Source: PALSA-612 sp046729255 (GTDB lineage: Bacteria; Actinomycetota; Thermoleophilia; Gaiellales; Gaiellaceae). Taken from it: DNA of 64,000 nt. The notes below the pieces were generated by a model that was given only the letters and a program-made list of their open reading frames with translations, did not search any database and was not told the origin of the DNA. Position 1 is the stretch's first letter. The number at the start of each line of letters is the position of its first letter. Positions 16,010-24,285 of the stretch are shown here, piece by piece. The stretch is from positions 1-64,000 of the forward strand of contig JBKPGF010000021.1 of NCBI GenBank assembly GCA_046729255.1, in the 5' to 3' direction. The position numbers were made by a program, and so were the translations under genes.

Positions 16010-16782
16010 AGCTCCTCGCACCGGCCGTTGTTGCGCTCGCGATCGCATCGCCCGCGCAATTTCTGCAGGGTCAGCAGCGGCTCGGAGGCGGGTTCGCGGA
16101 GGCGACCGGGCCGGCGTCACCCGCGCTGACCGCGTGGGCTGCGCTCGGCCTGGCCGCGGCCGGAAGGCCACCGGCAGCAGCCCTCGACTACCTGCAGCAG
16201 CACCAGTCGGATTCGCTGCCGCCGGCGACGCGCGCGCTCGTGGCCATGGCGTGTGCCGCCCTCGGCGATCCCGGGCCCGCAGAGGAGCTGCCGTTGTCGC
16301 CGCCGCAGACGAACACGATCATCTGGACGATCCTCGCGCGCCGACAGGCCGGTCTGTCCGTGCCAAAACCGCTCGTCACGGCGCTCCGCGCCCGGCAGGC
16401 GAAGTCGGGCGGTTGGGGATGGGACAAGGATGTCGCGCCGGACTCGAACGACACGGCCGCGGCCGTGCAAGCCCTGCGCGCCGCCGGCGTGTCGGGTCTG
16501 CCCATCCGGCGGGCACTCGACTACCTGCGCTCAGTGCGAGTCGCGAACGGCGGCTTCGCCCTCGCCCGCGGACGCGAGCCGGACGCGCAGTCCACGGCGT
16601 GGGCGATTCAGGCATTCCTCGCGGCCCAGGCTCGTGCGCCTGACGGGGCTTTCGGCTTCCTCCGGAGCCTCCTCCGGCCCGACGGGAGCTACCGCTACTC
16701 CCGCCGCTACACGACGACCCCCGTGTGGGTGACGGCTCAGGTGCTCCCCGCGACGGTGAGGAAGCCGTTCCCGCTGCGTTAG
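16006..16782 (+). CDS. Secreted alpha/alpha-toroid protein (prenyltransferase/squalene-cyclase repeat type)
   Basis: The protein has 258 residues. ATG 16006 overlaps the S-component stop (ATGA) and gives a signal peptide MKLLAPAVVALAIASPAQ. Repeats of about 50 residues follow: QQRLGGGFAEA, RQAKSGGWGWDKDVAPDSND..AAVQALRAAG, and RVANGGFALARGREPDAQST..AIQAFLAAQ. These GGF/GGW plus D..ST..A.QAL units form alpha6/alpha6 barrels. The same fold forms the N-terminal, cobalamin-grasping domain of intrinsic factor and transcobalamin. No catalytic DxDD or QW set is evident, so a ligand-binding role is more likely than cyclisation. It ends the riboswitch-led operon. Confidence 0.82.
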   Translation: MKLLAPAVVALAIASPAQFLQGQQRLGGGFAEATGPASPALTAWAALGLAAAGRPPAAALDYLQQHQSDSLPPATRALVAMACAALGDPGPAEELPLSPPQTNTIIWTILARRQAGLSVPKPLVTALRARQAKSGGWGWDKDVAPDSNDTAAAVQALRAAGVSGLPIRRALDYLRSVRVANGGFALARGREPDAQSTAWAIQAFLAAQARAPDGAFGFLRSLLRPDGSYRYSRRYTTTPVWVTAQVLPATVRKPFPLR

Positions 16783-16837
16783 GGCATCCTCGTTCGAGGG
16801 CTGGCGGAGCGTGCGATCCGGCCGATCAGCATCAGAG

Positions 16838-17761
16838 ATGAGGCGACTGCTGCTCCCCGCGGTGATCGCGGCTGCGACGATTGCGGGCTTCGTCGCGATC
16901 TCCCTCCAGCTGAGCGGCGGCGCGCTGCGCCATGCTGCGCACCCGAGCTGGCCACTGCTCGCGACGGCGTTCGTCGTCGTCGCCATGGCGCAGCCGCTCC
17001 GAGCGATGGCCTGGCGCGCGACGCTCAGAGGTGAGGTCGACTTCCGAGCCGTGTATACGGCCAGCGCCGTCGGGTCGTTCCTCGACACCGTGCTGCCCGC
17101 GCGGCTGGGCGAAGTGTCGAAGGTCGGTGTACTCCGCGTCTCGGCCGGCAGGCGCTGGCCTGGCGTCGCGCGTGCGAGTGGCAGCCTCCTCTGCGCACAC
17201 TTGCTCGAGGCGATCGCGTTTCTCGTCGTCGGGGCCGCCGCGGCCGCGTTCCTCCCCTTCCCGGGCTGGGCTCGGTGGACGATGGTTGGCGGCTTCGCGT
17301 TCGCCGCCGGCGCCATCGCGGTCGCCGCCGTCCTGCACCGCAGCCTCGGAAACCGCCTGCCGCGACGGATCGACAGCTTCCTGGCCGACGCGTCCGCCTC
17401 CCCGCGCGTGCTCGCACACGCCGGCGGCGTCCTGCTCGCGACGTGGATCGTGCGCTGGCTCGGCATCGTGCTCCTGCTGCACGCCCTCGGCGTGCAGGCG
17501 GGGCTCGGCGCCGCGCTCGTCTACCTCATCGTCACCGGGCTGGCCAATACCGCGCCGATCCTGCCGGGCAACGCCGGCGTCTATCAGGGAGCCGCGCTCG
17601 GGGCGCTCGCCCTCGTCGGCGAGGCCGGATCGAAGGCGCTCGCCGTCGGGCTCGTCGCACCGGTGTTCGCGAGCGCCGTCACGGCGGCCGCCGCGCTCGC
17701 AGGCGTCGCACTGTACGGCCGTCGCTTCGCGGACGTCTCACGCGCCGCGTTCTCGCGTTAG
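16838..17761 (+). CDS. Lysylphosphatidylglycerol synthase TM-region / UPF0104 flippase-like membrane protein
   Basis: The protein has 307 residues and about eight hydrophobic segments. The family signature is the ALRGEVDFRAVYTASAVGSF segment with LPARLGEVSKVGVLR, and late GLANTAPILPGNAGVYQGAA. It corresponds to the membrane half of MprF-type proteins without the synthase domain. The family also includes glycan-related transporters of unknown substrate. I chose ATG 16838; a GTG at 16811 is an alternative. It follows the toroid gene by 55 bases and might be a separate unit. Confidence 0.82.
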   Translation: MRRLLLPAVIAAATIAGFVAISLQLSGGALRHAAHPSWPLLATAFVVVAMAQPLRAMAWRATLRGEVDFRAVYTASAVGSFLDTVLPARLGEVSKVGVLRVSAGRRWPGVARASGSLLCAHLLEAIAFLVVGAAAAAFLPFPGWARWTMVGGFAFAAGAIAVAAVLHRSLGNRLPRRIDSFLADASASPRVLAHAGGVLLATWIVRWLGIVLLLHALGVQAGLGAALVYLIVTGLANTAPILPGNAGVYQGAALGALALVGEAGSKALAVGLVAPVFASAVTAAAALAGVALYGRRFADVSRAAFSR

Positions 17762-17772
17762 GTTCTCCTACA

Positions 17773-18165
17773 ATGGTTCGCGTGCGACTCTGGCTGATCG
17801 GAGCGCTCGTCCTCGCTCTAGCGGCACCGACTGCGCTCGCCGCCGGCGGGAAGATCGCCTTCGAGGACACCGTCCCGAGCGGCAAGTCGAGCTCAGTGAC
17901 GATCCAGACGCACAAGGCAGCGTCGTTCTCCGTGCGCATGCGGGTGCCGACGGCCGGTCGCGCGAAACTCTTCCTGCTTGGCCCGACGGCGCCGAAGGGC
18001 GGCCCGCTCATCGACACGAAGACGTTCGGCTGCCAGGGCGCCGCCGGCTCGTTCATCTGCTCGGCGTCGTACGAGCCGCTGCCGAAGGGGAAGTACACGT
18101 GGAAGATCGCGTGGGTCGGCACACCGACGAAGCCCGCTCACGTCGAGCTCACCGTGGGCTGGTAG
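17773..18165 (+). CDS. Small secreted protein of unknown function
   Basis: The protein has 130 residues with a clear signal peptide (LIGALVLALAAPTALAA). The mature part is beta-rich by eye with two cysteines (TFGCQGAAGSFICSA) that may form a disulfide. The ending YEPLPKGKYTWKIAW resembles small immunoglobulin-like or cupredoxin-like beta sandwiches, without metal ligands. I do not recognise a family. It follows the flippase-like gene by 11 bases and precedes the PadR promoter. Confidence 0.65.
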   Translation: MVRVRLWLIGALVLALAAPTALAAGGKIAFEDTVPSGKSSSVTIQTHKAASFSVRMRVPTAGRAKLFLLGPTAPKGGPLIDTKTFGCQGAAGSFICSASYEPLPKGKYTWKIAWVGTPTKPAHVELTVGW

Positions 18166-18166
18166 C

Positions 18167-18195
18167 TTGATACCTAGATGATCTAGGTATATACT
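18167..18195 (+). promoter_or_regulatory. Sigma-70-type promoter with PadR operator palindrome
   Basis: A -35 box TTGATA (18167-18172) and a -10 box TATACT (18190-18195) are separated by 17 bases. Between and across them lies a perfect palindrome, ATACCTAGAT (18170-18179), one base, then ATCTAGGTAT (18181-18190). This fits PadR-family operators, which are inverted repeats at their own promoters. A repressor bound here would block both boxes. The PadR ATG at 18206 is 10 bases after the -10 box, so the transcript has almost no leader. Autoregulation is inferred. Confidence 0.8.
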
Positions 18196-18205
18196 CGGCC
18201 CCGAT

Positions 18206-18517
18206 ATGGCGAAGCCGAGCCAGGGCAACGTCGACGGGCTGATCCTCGCGGTGCTCGCCGATGCGCCCCGCCACGGGTATGCGGTCGTGGAGGAGCTCCG
18301 TCGGCGGAGCGACGGCGTCCTCGACTTCCCCGAGGGGACGATCTATCCGGCGCTCTACAAGCTCGAGGCGGACGGGGCGGTTGCGAGCTCGTGGACCGTC
18401 GTCGACGGAAGACGCCGCAGGATGTACCGGCTGACGGCGGACGGCCAGCGCCGTCTCGAGCAGGCGCGCGTCGAGTGGGATGCCTTTTCGCGGGCCATGA
18501 AGGCGGTCCTCGCATGA
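18206..18517 (+). CDS. PadR family transcriptional regulator
   Basis: The protein has 103 residues, the minimal PadR length. The winged helix is complete: LILAVLADAPRHGYAVVEEL, the recognition region DFPEGTIYPALYKLEADGAV and the wing VDGRRRRMYRLTADGQRRLE. A short C-terminal dimerisation helix follows. It lies directly downstream of a 21-base palindrome, the likely operator. It overlaps the next gene by four bases (ATGA). PadR proteins of this type repress a partner membrane protein or transporter; here the partner is probably the next gene. Confidence 0.93.
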   Translation: MAKPSQGNVDGLILAVLADAPRHGYAVVEELRRRSDGVLDFPEGTIYPALYKLEADGAVASSWTVVDGRRRRMYRLTADGQRRLEQARVEWDAFSRAMKAVLA

Positions 18518-19107
18518 GCGACCACTACCTCGAGGAGCTCGAGCGAGCGCTGCGCCGACATCGCGTGTCTGCGCGGCGCCGGCGGCGGTTTCTCGCTGAG
18601 GCCGAAGATCACATCTCGTGTGACCCGCCGGCGGCGGCGGCGTTCGGAGATCCCGACCGCCTGGCGCAGGAGGTTGCTGCAGCCGAGCAGCCGAGGCGCG
18701 CTCGGCTCCTGACGCTCGTTCTCGTCGGTGCCGTGCTTGCCTTTGTGGTTCCGCTCTACGGCGTACCGGAGAACACGTTGCCTCCGGCTCCGGCGGAGGG
18801 GCTGCCGGCGAGCATCGAGTGGAAGCTCGACTGGGCGCTCGTGCTCTACGCCGTGGCCCTCGCACTTGCCGCTCTGGCGTTCATCCTGTCGCTCGTTCGA
18901 CCGCGCATCGCGACGTTGCCTGCGTGCGTAGCGGCGGGCGCGCTCGTGGGGAGCGCGGCTCTCGGCTCCGCAGCCGCGATCGAGTGGCCGGTGGGAGGGA
19001 GCAAAGCAGCTGCCTCCGTCGTCCCGTTGGCGGCCGCCCTCGTCTGTTTCGCGCTGTTCGTGGCCACGCGGCTAGCATCGGCGGCGTGGCCACTACGCCT
19101 GCGCTGA
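18514..19107 (+). CDS. Membrane protein encoded with PadR, unknown function
   Basis: The protein has 197 residues. A charged N-terminus of about 65 residues (YLEELERALRRHRVSARRRRRFLAEAEDHI and a predicted helix) is followed by about four to five hydrophobic segments. The N-terminal shape resembles the small helical domain seen in many PadR partners, which have a short alpha-helical prefix before membrane helices. The four-base overlap with padR means that its expression should follow PadR control. Its 3' end contains the TAGCAT -10-like box and the GTG start of the helicase gene. Confidence 0.75.
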   Translation: MSDHYLEELERALRRHRVSARRRRRFLAEAEDHISCDPPAAAAFGDPDRLAQEVAAAEQPRRARLLTLVLVGAVLAFVVPLYGVPENTLPPAPAEGLPASIEWKLDWALVLYAVALALAALAFILSLVRPRIATLPACVAAGALVGSAALGSAAAIEWPVGGSKAAASVVPLAAALVCFALFVATRLASAAWPLRLR

Positions 19108-21248
19108 AGCCCGAGGAGTATCTCGCCGACCTCAATCCCGCACAGCGCGAGACGGTGTTGCAGACGGACGGGCCCGTGCTCGTCGTCGCCGGCGCAGGCT
19201 CTGGAAAGACGCGTGCGCTGACGCGGCGCGTCGCTCATCTCATCGCCACCCAGGGGGCGAAGACCAACGAGATCCTCGCCATCACGTTCACGAACAAGGC
19301 GGCGGGGGAGATGCGCTCGCGGCTCGAGGAGCTGCTCGGCAACACTGCGCGCGGGCTCTGGATCCTCACGTTCCACGCAGCGTGCGGCCGCATCCTCCGG
19401 CGGGAGGCGCCGCGACTCGGCTACAAGTCGAACTTCACCATCTACGACCAGGCCGACCAGATTCGGCTGACGAAGGACTGCCTGGAGGAGCTGGCGCGCG
19501 ACCCGAAGCGCTTCGTCCCTCGCGGCATCCACGCACAGATCTCGAACGCGAAGAACCTCCTCGTGTCGCCGGAGGAGTACGCGTCCCGCGTGCAGTCCTT
19601 CTACGACCAGACCGTGGCGGACGTGTACGCGCTCTATCAGCGGAAGCTGCACGCGTCGAACGCCGTGGACTTCGATGACCTGCTCATGCTCACCGTCGAG
19701 GTGCTCGAGCGTTTCCCGGAGGCGCGCAAGCGCTGGCAGAAGGCGTTTCGCTACGTGCTCGTCGACGAGTACCAGGACACGAACCACGCGCAGTACCGGC
19801 TGCTCCAACTGCTGGCCGGGGAGCACGGCAACGTCTGCGCCGTCGGGGACCCGGACCAGTCGATCTACGCCTTCCGCGGCGCCGACATTCGCAACATCCT
19901 CGAATTCGAGCGCGACTTCCCGGGCACAAAGCTGATCGCGCTCGAGCAGAACTACCGCTCGACGAACACCGTCCTCCGCGCGGCAAACGCCGTCATCGAG
20001 AACAACCGCGAGCGCAAGGAGAAGACCCTCTTCTCCGATCTCGGCGAGGGGCCGCCCGTGCGGGCGCTCGAGGTGGAGGACGAGCATGCCGAGGCCCGCT
20101 TCGTCGCGGCCGAGGTGGCGGAGCTAATCGAGGAGGGCTGGTCGGGCTCGGAGATCGCGGTCTTCTACCGGACGAACGCGCAGAGCCGCGTGCTCGAGGA
20201 CGTGCTCGTTCGCCAGGGCAGTCCCTATCAGGTGATCGGCGGCCCGCGCTTCTACGAGCGGGCGGAGATCAAGGACGCCGTTGCGTACCTCCAGGTGATC
20301 GACAACCCGGTTGACTCGGTGTCGCTCGCCCGCATCGCGAACCGCCCACGGCGCGGGATCGGTGACGCTTCGGTGGCGCGACTGCAGGCCTGGGCGGCTG
20401 CGCACGGAGAGTCGCTGTTCGTCGCGCTCGGCCGCCCCGAGGAGGCGGGTCTCGGCCCGGCGCAGGCGCGGGCGGTCGGCCAGCTCCACACGCTGCTGCT
20501 CTCGCTCCGCTCGGCAGCGCAGGAGCTTTCCGTGCACGAGCTCATCGAGCGCGTGCTCGAGCGTTCCGGCTACCTCGAGATTCTCGAGGCAGAGCGGACG
20601 ATCGAGTCCAGGGGGCGCGTCGAGAACCTCCAGGAGCTCGTGGGCGTGGCGCAGGAGTACCAAGAGCGGGCAGATCAGCCGTCGCTGTCCGGCTTCCTCC
20701 AGGAGATCTCGCTCTACTCCGACCAGGACGCGCTGCGTGACCAGGAGTCGCTCGTCACGCTGATGACGATCCACAACGCGAAGGGGCTCGAGTTCGGTGC
20801 CGTCTTTCTCATCGGCATGGAGGAGGGGATCTTCCCGCACGCGCGCTCGATCGAGGAACAGGGGATCGAGGAGGAGCGGCGCCTCGCCTACGTGGGCATG
20901 ACGCGCGCGAAGGAGCGCTTGACGCTGACGCACACGGCTACCCGGTCGCTCTTCGGCACGCGGGCCCACAACCTCCCGTCGCGCTTCCTCGACGAGCTCC
21001 CGCAGGGCGAGATCGTTCGCGAGCGGCTGCGGCCGTTCTCCTGGGCGTCGAAGTCGCCGGCGCCCGAGGTTGCCCCGCGTGCCGACCTGCCGACGCTCTC
21101 GACAGGCGACTCGGTGCGCCACGCGGCACTCGGGGAGGGCGTCGTCGTCGCCCTCGAGGCGGGCGGCATCGTGGCAGTGCGCTTCCAGGGCGACGACGCC
21201 GAGCGGAGGCTCATGCTCGAGTACGCCCCTCTCGAGAAGATCGCGTAG
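19086..21248 (+). CDS. pcrA: UvrD/PcrA-type superfamily 1 DNA helicase
   Basis: The protein has 720 residues from GTG 19086. All SF1A motifs are present: Walker A AGAGSGKT, DEYQDTNHAQY (motif II), GDPDQSIYAFRGAD (III), EQNYRST (IV), VTLMTIHNAKGLEF (V) and RRLAYVGMTRAKE (VI). After about residue 660 a tudor-like end (DSVRHAALGEGVVVAL..VRFQGDDAERRLM) matches the PcrA/UvrD C-terminal domain that binds RNA polymerase. The roles are DNA repair and removal of stalled complexes. A TAGCAT box seven bases before the GTG suggests a leaderless transcript. It overlaps the preceding gene by 22 bases. Confidence 0.95.
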   Translation: MATTPALKPEEYLADLNPAQRETVLQTDGPVLVVAGAGSGKTRALTRRVAHLIATQGAKTNEILAITFTNKAAGEMRSRLEELLGNTARGLWILTFHAACGRILRREAPRLGYKSNFTIYDQADQIRLTKDCLEELARDPKRFVPRGIHAQISNAKNLLVSPEEYASRVQSFYDQTVADVYALYQRKLHASNAVDFDDLLMLTVEVLERFPEARKRWQKAFRYVLVDEYQDTNHAQYRLLQLLAGEHGNVCAVGDPDQSIYAFRGADIRNILEFERDFPGTKLIALEQNYRSTNTVLRAANAVIENNRERKEKTLFSDLGEGPPVRALEVEDEHAEARFVAAEVAELIEEGWSGSEIAVFYRTNAQSRVLEDVLVRQGSPYQVIGGPRFYERAEIKDAVAYLQVIDNPVDSVSLARIANRPRRGIGDASVARLQAWAAAHGESLFVALGRPEEAGLGPAQARAVGQLHTLLLSLRSAAQELSVHELIERVLERSGYLEILEAERTIESRGRVENLQELVGVAQEYQERADQPSLSGFLQEISLYSDQDALRDQESLVTLMTIHNAKGLEFGAVFLIGMEEGIFPHARSIEEQGIEEERRLAYVGMTRAKERLTLTHTATRSLFGTRAHNLPSRFLDELPQGEIVRERLRPFSWASKSPAPEVAPRADLPTLSTGDSVRHAALGEGVVVALEAGGIVAVRFQGDDAERRLMLEYAPLEKIA

Positions 21249-21259
21249 CCTCCATCGCC

Positions 21260-22465
21260 GTGCCGTTGGAGTATCGAAATCCATCCGAAGACGAGTTGCG
21301 CGCGACGTTCGAGTCGGCGAACGTCGCCTTCAGCGCCGAGCTCAAAGACGAGGACTTCGAGCTTCAGAAGCGCGAGCTTCCGATCGATCGGGTCTTCGGG
21401 GCGTTCGACGACGGCCAGGCCGTCGGGCTCGCTGCGTCGATCGCGTTCGAGATGACGGTCCCGGGCGGAGTCGTGCCATGCGGCGGCGTGACGTACGTCG
21501 GCGTCATGCCGAGCCACCGCCGGCGAGGTGTCTTGACCGAGCTCATGCGCGCGCAGCTCGACGACCTGCAGGAGCGGGGCGAGCCGGTTGCGGCGTTGTG
21601 GGCGTCGGAGCCCGTGATCTACGGCCGCTTCGGCTACGGGATCGCGGCGCCTGCGGCGTTCATGGACGCCGAGAAGGCGGGCTTCGCGTTCCGGGACGAT
21701 CCGGGGCCGACGGGGAAGGCGAGACTGCTGACCAAGGACGAGGCGCGGAAGCTTTTCCCGCCGATCTACGAGCGCGCGCGCCGCCAGCGCCATGGCATGA
21801 TGTCGCGCTCGGAGGCGCGCTGGGACGCCCGCATCCACGACCCCGAGCACTGGCGTGACGGCGCGAGCCCGAAGTACTTCGTGCTCGTCGAGATCGACGG
21901 CCAGGGCGAAGCGTTCGCGATGTACCGCGTCAAGCAGAAGTGGGAGCGCGGCATGCCGCAGGGGGAGCTCCGGCTCGTCGACGCGATCGCGACGTCGACC
22001 GAAGCGACCCGCGAGCTCTGGCGCTATCTCTTCGGCGTCGATCTCGTCTCGCGGGTATCGCTCTGGAACTACGACCCGGCGACGCCGCTCTTCCTCATGG
22101 TGAAGGACGCGCGGCGACTGCAGCTGAAGCTCGCCGACGGGATCTGGCTGCGGCTCGTGGACGTCGGCGAGGCGTTGCGCCTCCGGTCGTACACGGGTGA
22201 GGGATCGGTCGTGCTCCAGGTGACGGACGACTTCTGCCCCTGGAACGACGGTCGCTATCGCGCCGGCGAGGACGCGGGTCCGACGGACGATGCCGCAGAG
22301 CTCGAACTGTCGGCCGCCGACCTCGCCTCTGCGTATCTCGGCGCCTTCTCGTTCGAGCGTCTCGCAGCTTCTGGACGGGTGCAGGAGCGTGCCGACGGCG
22401 CGATCGCGCGCGCCACGGCGCTGTTCCGGACAGAGTTGCCACCGTACTGCCCCGAACCTTTCTGA
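21260..22465 (+). CDS. Eis-like GNAT N-acetyltransferase, first of a tandem pair
   Basis: The protein has 401 residues, as for mycobacterial Eis. The N-terminal GNAT carries the acetyl-CoA loop MPSHRRRGVLTELM at about residue 85 and YGRFGYGIA, the region of the Eis catalytic tyrosine. A second GNAT-like and an SCP2-like C-terminal domain follow. The chain ends YCPEPF. In Eis the C-terminal carboxylate of a terminal Phe acts as general base, so the conserved terminal F is meaningful. Substrates may be aminoglycosides, polyamines or protein lysines; none is indicated here. TAGCCT lies eight bases before the GTG start. It overlaps the next gene by one base. Confidence 0.88.
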   Translation: MPLEYRNPSEDELRATFESANVAFSAELKDEDFELQKRELPIDRVFGAFDDGQAVGLAASIAFEMTVPGGVVPCGGVTYVGVMPSHRRRGVLTELMRAQLDDLQERGEPVAALWASEPVIYGRFGYGIAAPAAFMDAEKAGFAFRDDPGPTGKARLLTKDEARKLFPPIYERARRQRHGMMSRSEARWDARIHDPEHWRDGASPKYFVLVEIDGQGEAFAMYRVKQKWERGMPQGELRLVDAIATSTEATRELWRYLFGVDLVSRVSLWNYDPATPLFLMVKDARRLQLKLADGIWLRLVDVGEALRLRSYTGEGSVVLQVTDDFCPWNDGRYRAGEDAGPTDDAAELELSAADLASAYLGAFSFERLAASGRVQERADGAIARATALFRTELPPYCPEPF

Positions 22466-23682
22466 TGCCGATCAAGGTCCGCACCTGCAGGACCGTCGCG
22501 GAGTTCAGACAGGCGGCCGGTGCGATCGGCGAGTACGGCGGCTGGCAGATCGACGACGACGAGGCGAAGCGCTTTCTCCGCGTTCATCCGCTCGGCAACA
22601 TGCACGCGGCCTTCGACGGGCGGCGTGCTGTGGGCGGCGCGGGCGCCTTCCCGTTCGAGATGTCCGTGCCCGGGAGCGCCGTCTCGTGCGCGGGCGTTAC
22701 GATCGTCGGCGTCTACCCGACGCACCGACGGCGTGGGATCCTCACGGCGTTGATGCGCGCCCAGCTCGACGCGGCACACGAACGCGGTGAGCCGATCGCT
22801 GCGCTCTGGGCCTCGGACGAGCGGATCTACGGGCGCTACGGCTACGGCCTGGCATCGCTCACCGGCGAGATCAACCTTGCGCGCACGGCGGGTGAGTTCG
22901 CGAGGCCGGTCAAGCGGTCCGGGACGATCGCGTATGCCGAGGGCGCCGCGGTGCCGAAGCTGCTCGGACCGATCTGGAGGCACGTCTTCGGCGAGCGGCC
23001 CGGCATGTTCGCCCGCCCCGCAGAGTGGTGGAAGTCGCGGATCGCCTACGACCCACCGCAGTGGCGCCGTGGCGCCGGACCGAAGCGATTCGCCGTCGTC
23101 GACTTCGGGGGTCCCGTCGAGGGGTACGCCGTCTACCGGCACGACCCGAGGTGGGAGGAGGGCGTCGCCGACGCCGGCCGGGTCGTCGTGCAAGAGGTCA
23201 TGGCACGATCGCTCGACGCGGAGATCGCGCTCTGGCGCTACCTCCTCGACATCGAGTGGGCAGGTGCCGTCTCCGCCCGGCTGCTCCCACTCGATCATCC
23301 GCTGCTCTGGATCCTCGCGCAGCCCCGCCGCATGAAGATGCGCGTCGGCGACGGCCTGTGGGTCCGCCTACTCGATGTCGGCGCGGCGCTCTCCGCGCGT
23401 TCGTACTCGGCGCCCGGTCCCATCGTCTTCGAGGTCGCGGACGACTTCTGCTCGTGGAACGCGGGTCGGTGGAAGCTCGAGAACGGCCAGGCGAAGAAGA
23501 CGCGCGGCGACGCGGACCTCGGCTGCGACGTGGCTGCGCTCGGCTCGGTCTACCTCGGCGGGTTCACGTTCGCCCAGCTCGTGCGAGGGGGGAGGGTGGA
23601 GGAGCTGAAGCGGGGTGCGGCCGCGCGCGCCGACGTGATGTTCCGCACGGACGTCCAGCCCTGGTGCCCGGAGGTGTTCTAG
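22465..23682 (+). CDS. Eis-like GNAT N-acetyltransferase, second of a tandem pair
   Basis: The protein has 405 residues and starts at ATG 22465 in a TGATG overlap with its paralog. The same layout is seen: YPTHRRRGILTALM for CoA binding, YGRYGYGLA, a central domain with FARPAEWWKSRI, an SCP2-like C-terminal domain and a C-terminal phenylalanine (WCPEVF) that could act as the general base. Sequence divergence from the first copy is large, so the two probably differ in substrate. The 3' end overlaps the convergent cytidylate-kinase-like gene by four bases. Confidence 0.88.
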   Translation: MPIKVRTCRTVAEFRQAAGAIGEYGGWQIDDDEAKRFLRVHPLGNMHAAFDGRRAVGGAGAFPFEMSVPGSAVSCAGVTIVGVYPTHRRRGILTALMRAQLDAAHERGEPIAALWASDERIYGRYGYGLASLTGEINLARTAGEFARPVKRSGTIAYAEGAAVPKLLGPIWRHVFGERPGMFARPAEWWKSRIAYDPPQWRRGAGPKRFAVVDFGGPVEGYAVYRHDPRWEEGVADAGRVVVQEVMARSLDAEIALWRYLLDIEWAGAVSARLLPLDHPLLWILAQPRRMKMRVGDGLWVRLLDVGAALSARSYSAPGPIVFEVADDFCSWNAGRWKLENGQAKKTRGDADLGCDVAALGSVYLGGFTFAQLVRGGRVEELKRGAAARADVMFRTDVQPWCPEVF

Positions 23683-24260
23683 GACGCAGCGAGCGTTACG
23701 AGTTCGGCTGCGCGCTCCATGCTGATCACGTCGGTCGAGACGACGAGGTCGTAGTGCGTCGGTAGCTCCTGCTCGACGCCGTAGAAGCGCCGCAAGTAGT
23801 CGGCGCGCTCGGCGTCCGAGTCCTCGATCGAGCCCTCGTACCTGGCGGCTCTGGTCTCCGCTGAGGCGGTCACCAGCACTCGGAGGACGCCCTCCTGATC
23901 GGCGAGCGCGAACGACGCAGCGTGCGCCACGATGACGACGTTGCCGCGGGCGGCCACCTGCTCGATCGCCTCGCGGATCAGGCCGCGCATGTCGTCCTGG
24001 AGCGCGCCTGCGGAGACGGGCGCGATCCCGTAGGACTCGACGGCCGCCCCCGGCCCCAGTTCTGCGAGCCATCGGCGGAGGAACGACTGGCGCCGCTCGG
24101 CGTCCGCGACGTCCTCGGGAGAGACGCCACCTCGCTGGGCGGCTCCCGAGACGACTTCCTCGTCAACGTAGGTGTAGCCGAGCGAGCTCGCGACGAGCCT
24201 GCCGACCTCCTCACCGCCGGCGCCCATCGTTCTTGAGATGCAGACGACCGTTGCGGGCAC
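23679..24260 (-). CDS. Cytidylate kinase-like P-loop protein
   Basis: The protein has 193 residues and a GTG start. It belongs to the cytidylate-kinase-like family (PF13189), which carries an N-terminal VVCISRTMGAGGEEVGRLVA in place of a strict Walker A, then YTYVDEEVV, and the GNVVIVAHAASFAL core. The LRVLVTASAETRAARY and YFGVEQ-type stretches resemble the LID region of CMP kinase. A nucleotide substrate is not established for this family. A TAACGT hexamer six bases before the start on this strand implies leaderless transcription. It diverges from galK with overlapping promoter elements. Confidence 0.8.
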   Translation of the reverse strand: MPATVVCISRTMGAGGEEVGRLVASSLGYTYVDEEVVSGAAQRGGVSPEDVADAERRQSFLRRWLAELGPGAAVESYGIAPVSAGALQDDMRGLIREAIEQVAARGNVVIVAHAASFALADQEGVLRVLVTASAETRAARYEGSIEDSDAERADYLRRFYGVEQELPTHYDLVVSTDVISMERAAELVTLAAS

Positions 24261-24266
24261 GCCGCG

Positions 24267-24276
24267 ACGTTAGCGT
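24267..24276. promoter_or_regulatory. Overlapping divergent -10-like boxes between the kinase-like gene and galK
   Basis: The minus-strand hexamer TAACGT (24272 to 24267) lies six bases before the GTG at 24260. The plus-strand TAGCGT (24271-24276) lies nine bases before the galK ATG at 24286. The two share two bases. This is the spacing expected for leaderless divergent transcripts. No -35 boxes are obvious. Confidence 0.4.
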
Positions 24277-24285
24277 ATTGGCCCG

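Noticed and set aside
16006..16782. Terpene cyclase for hopanoid synthesis
   Set aside because: Too short, secreted, no DxDD motif, and placed in a cobalamin operon.
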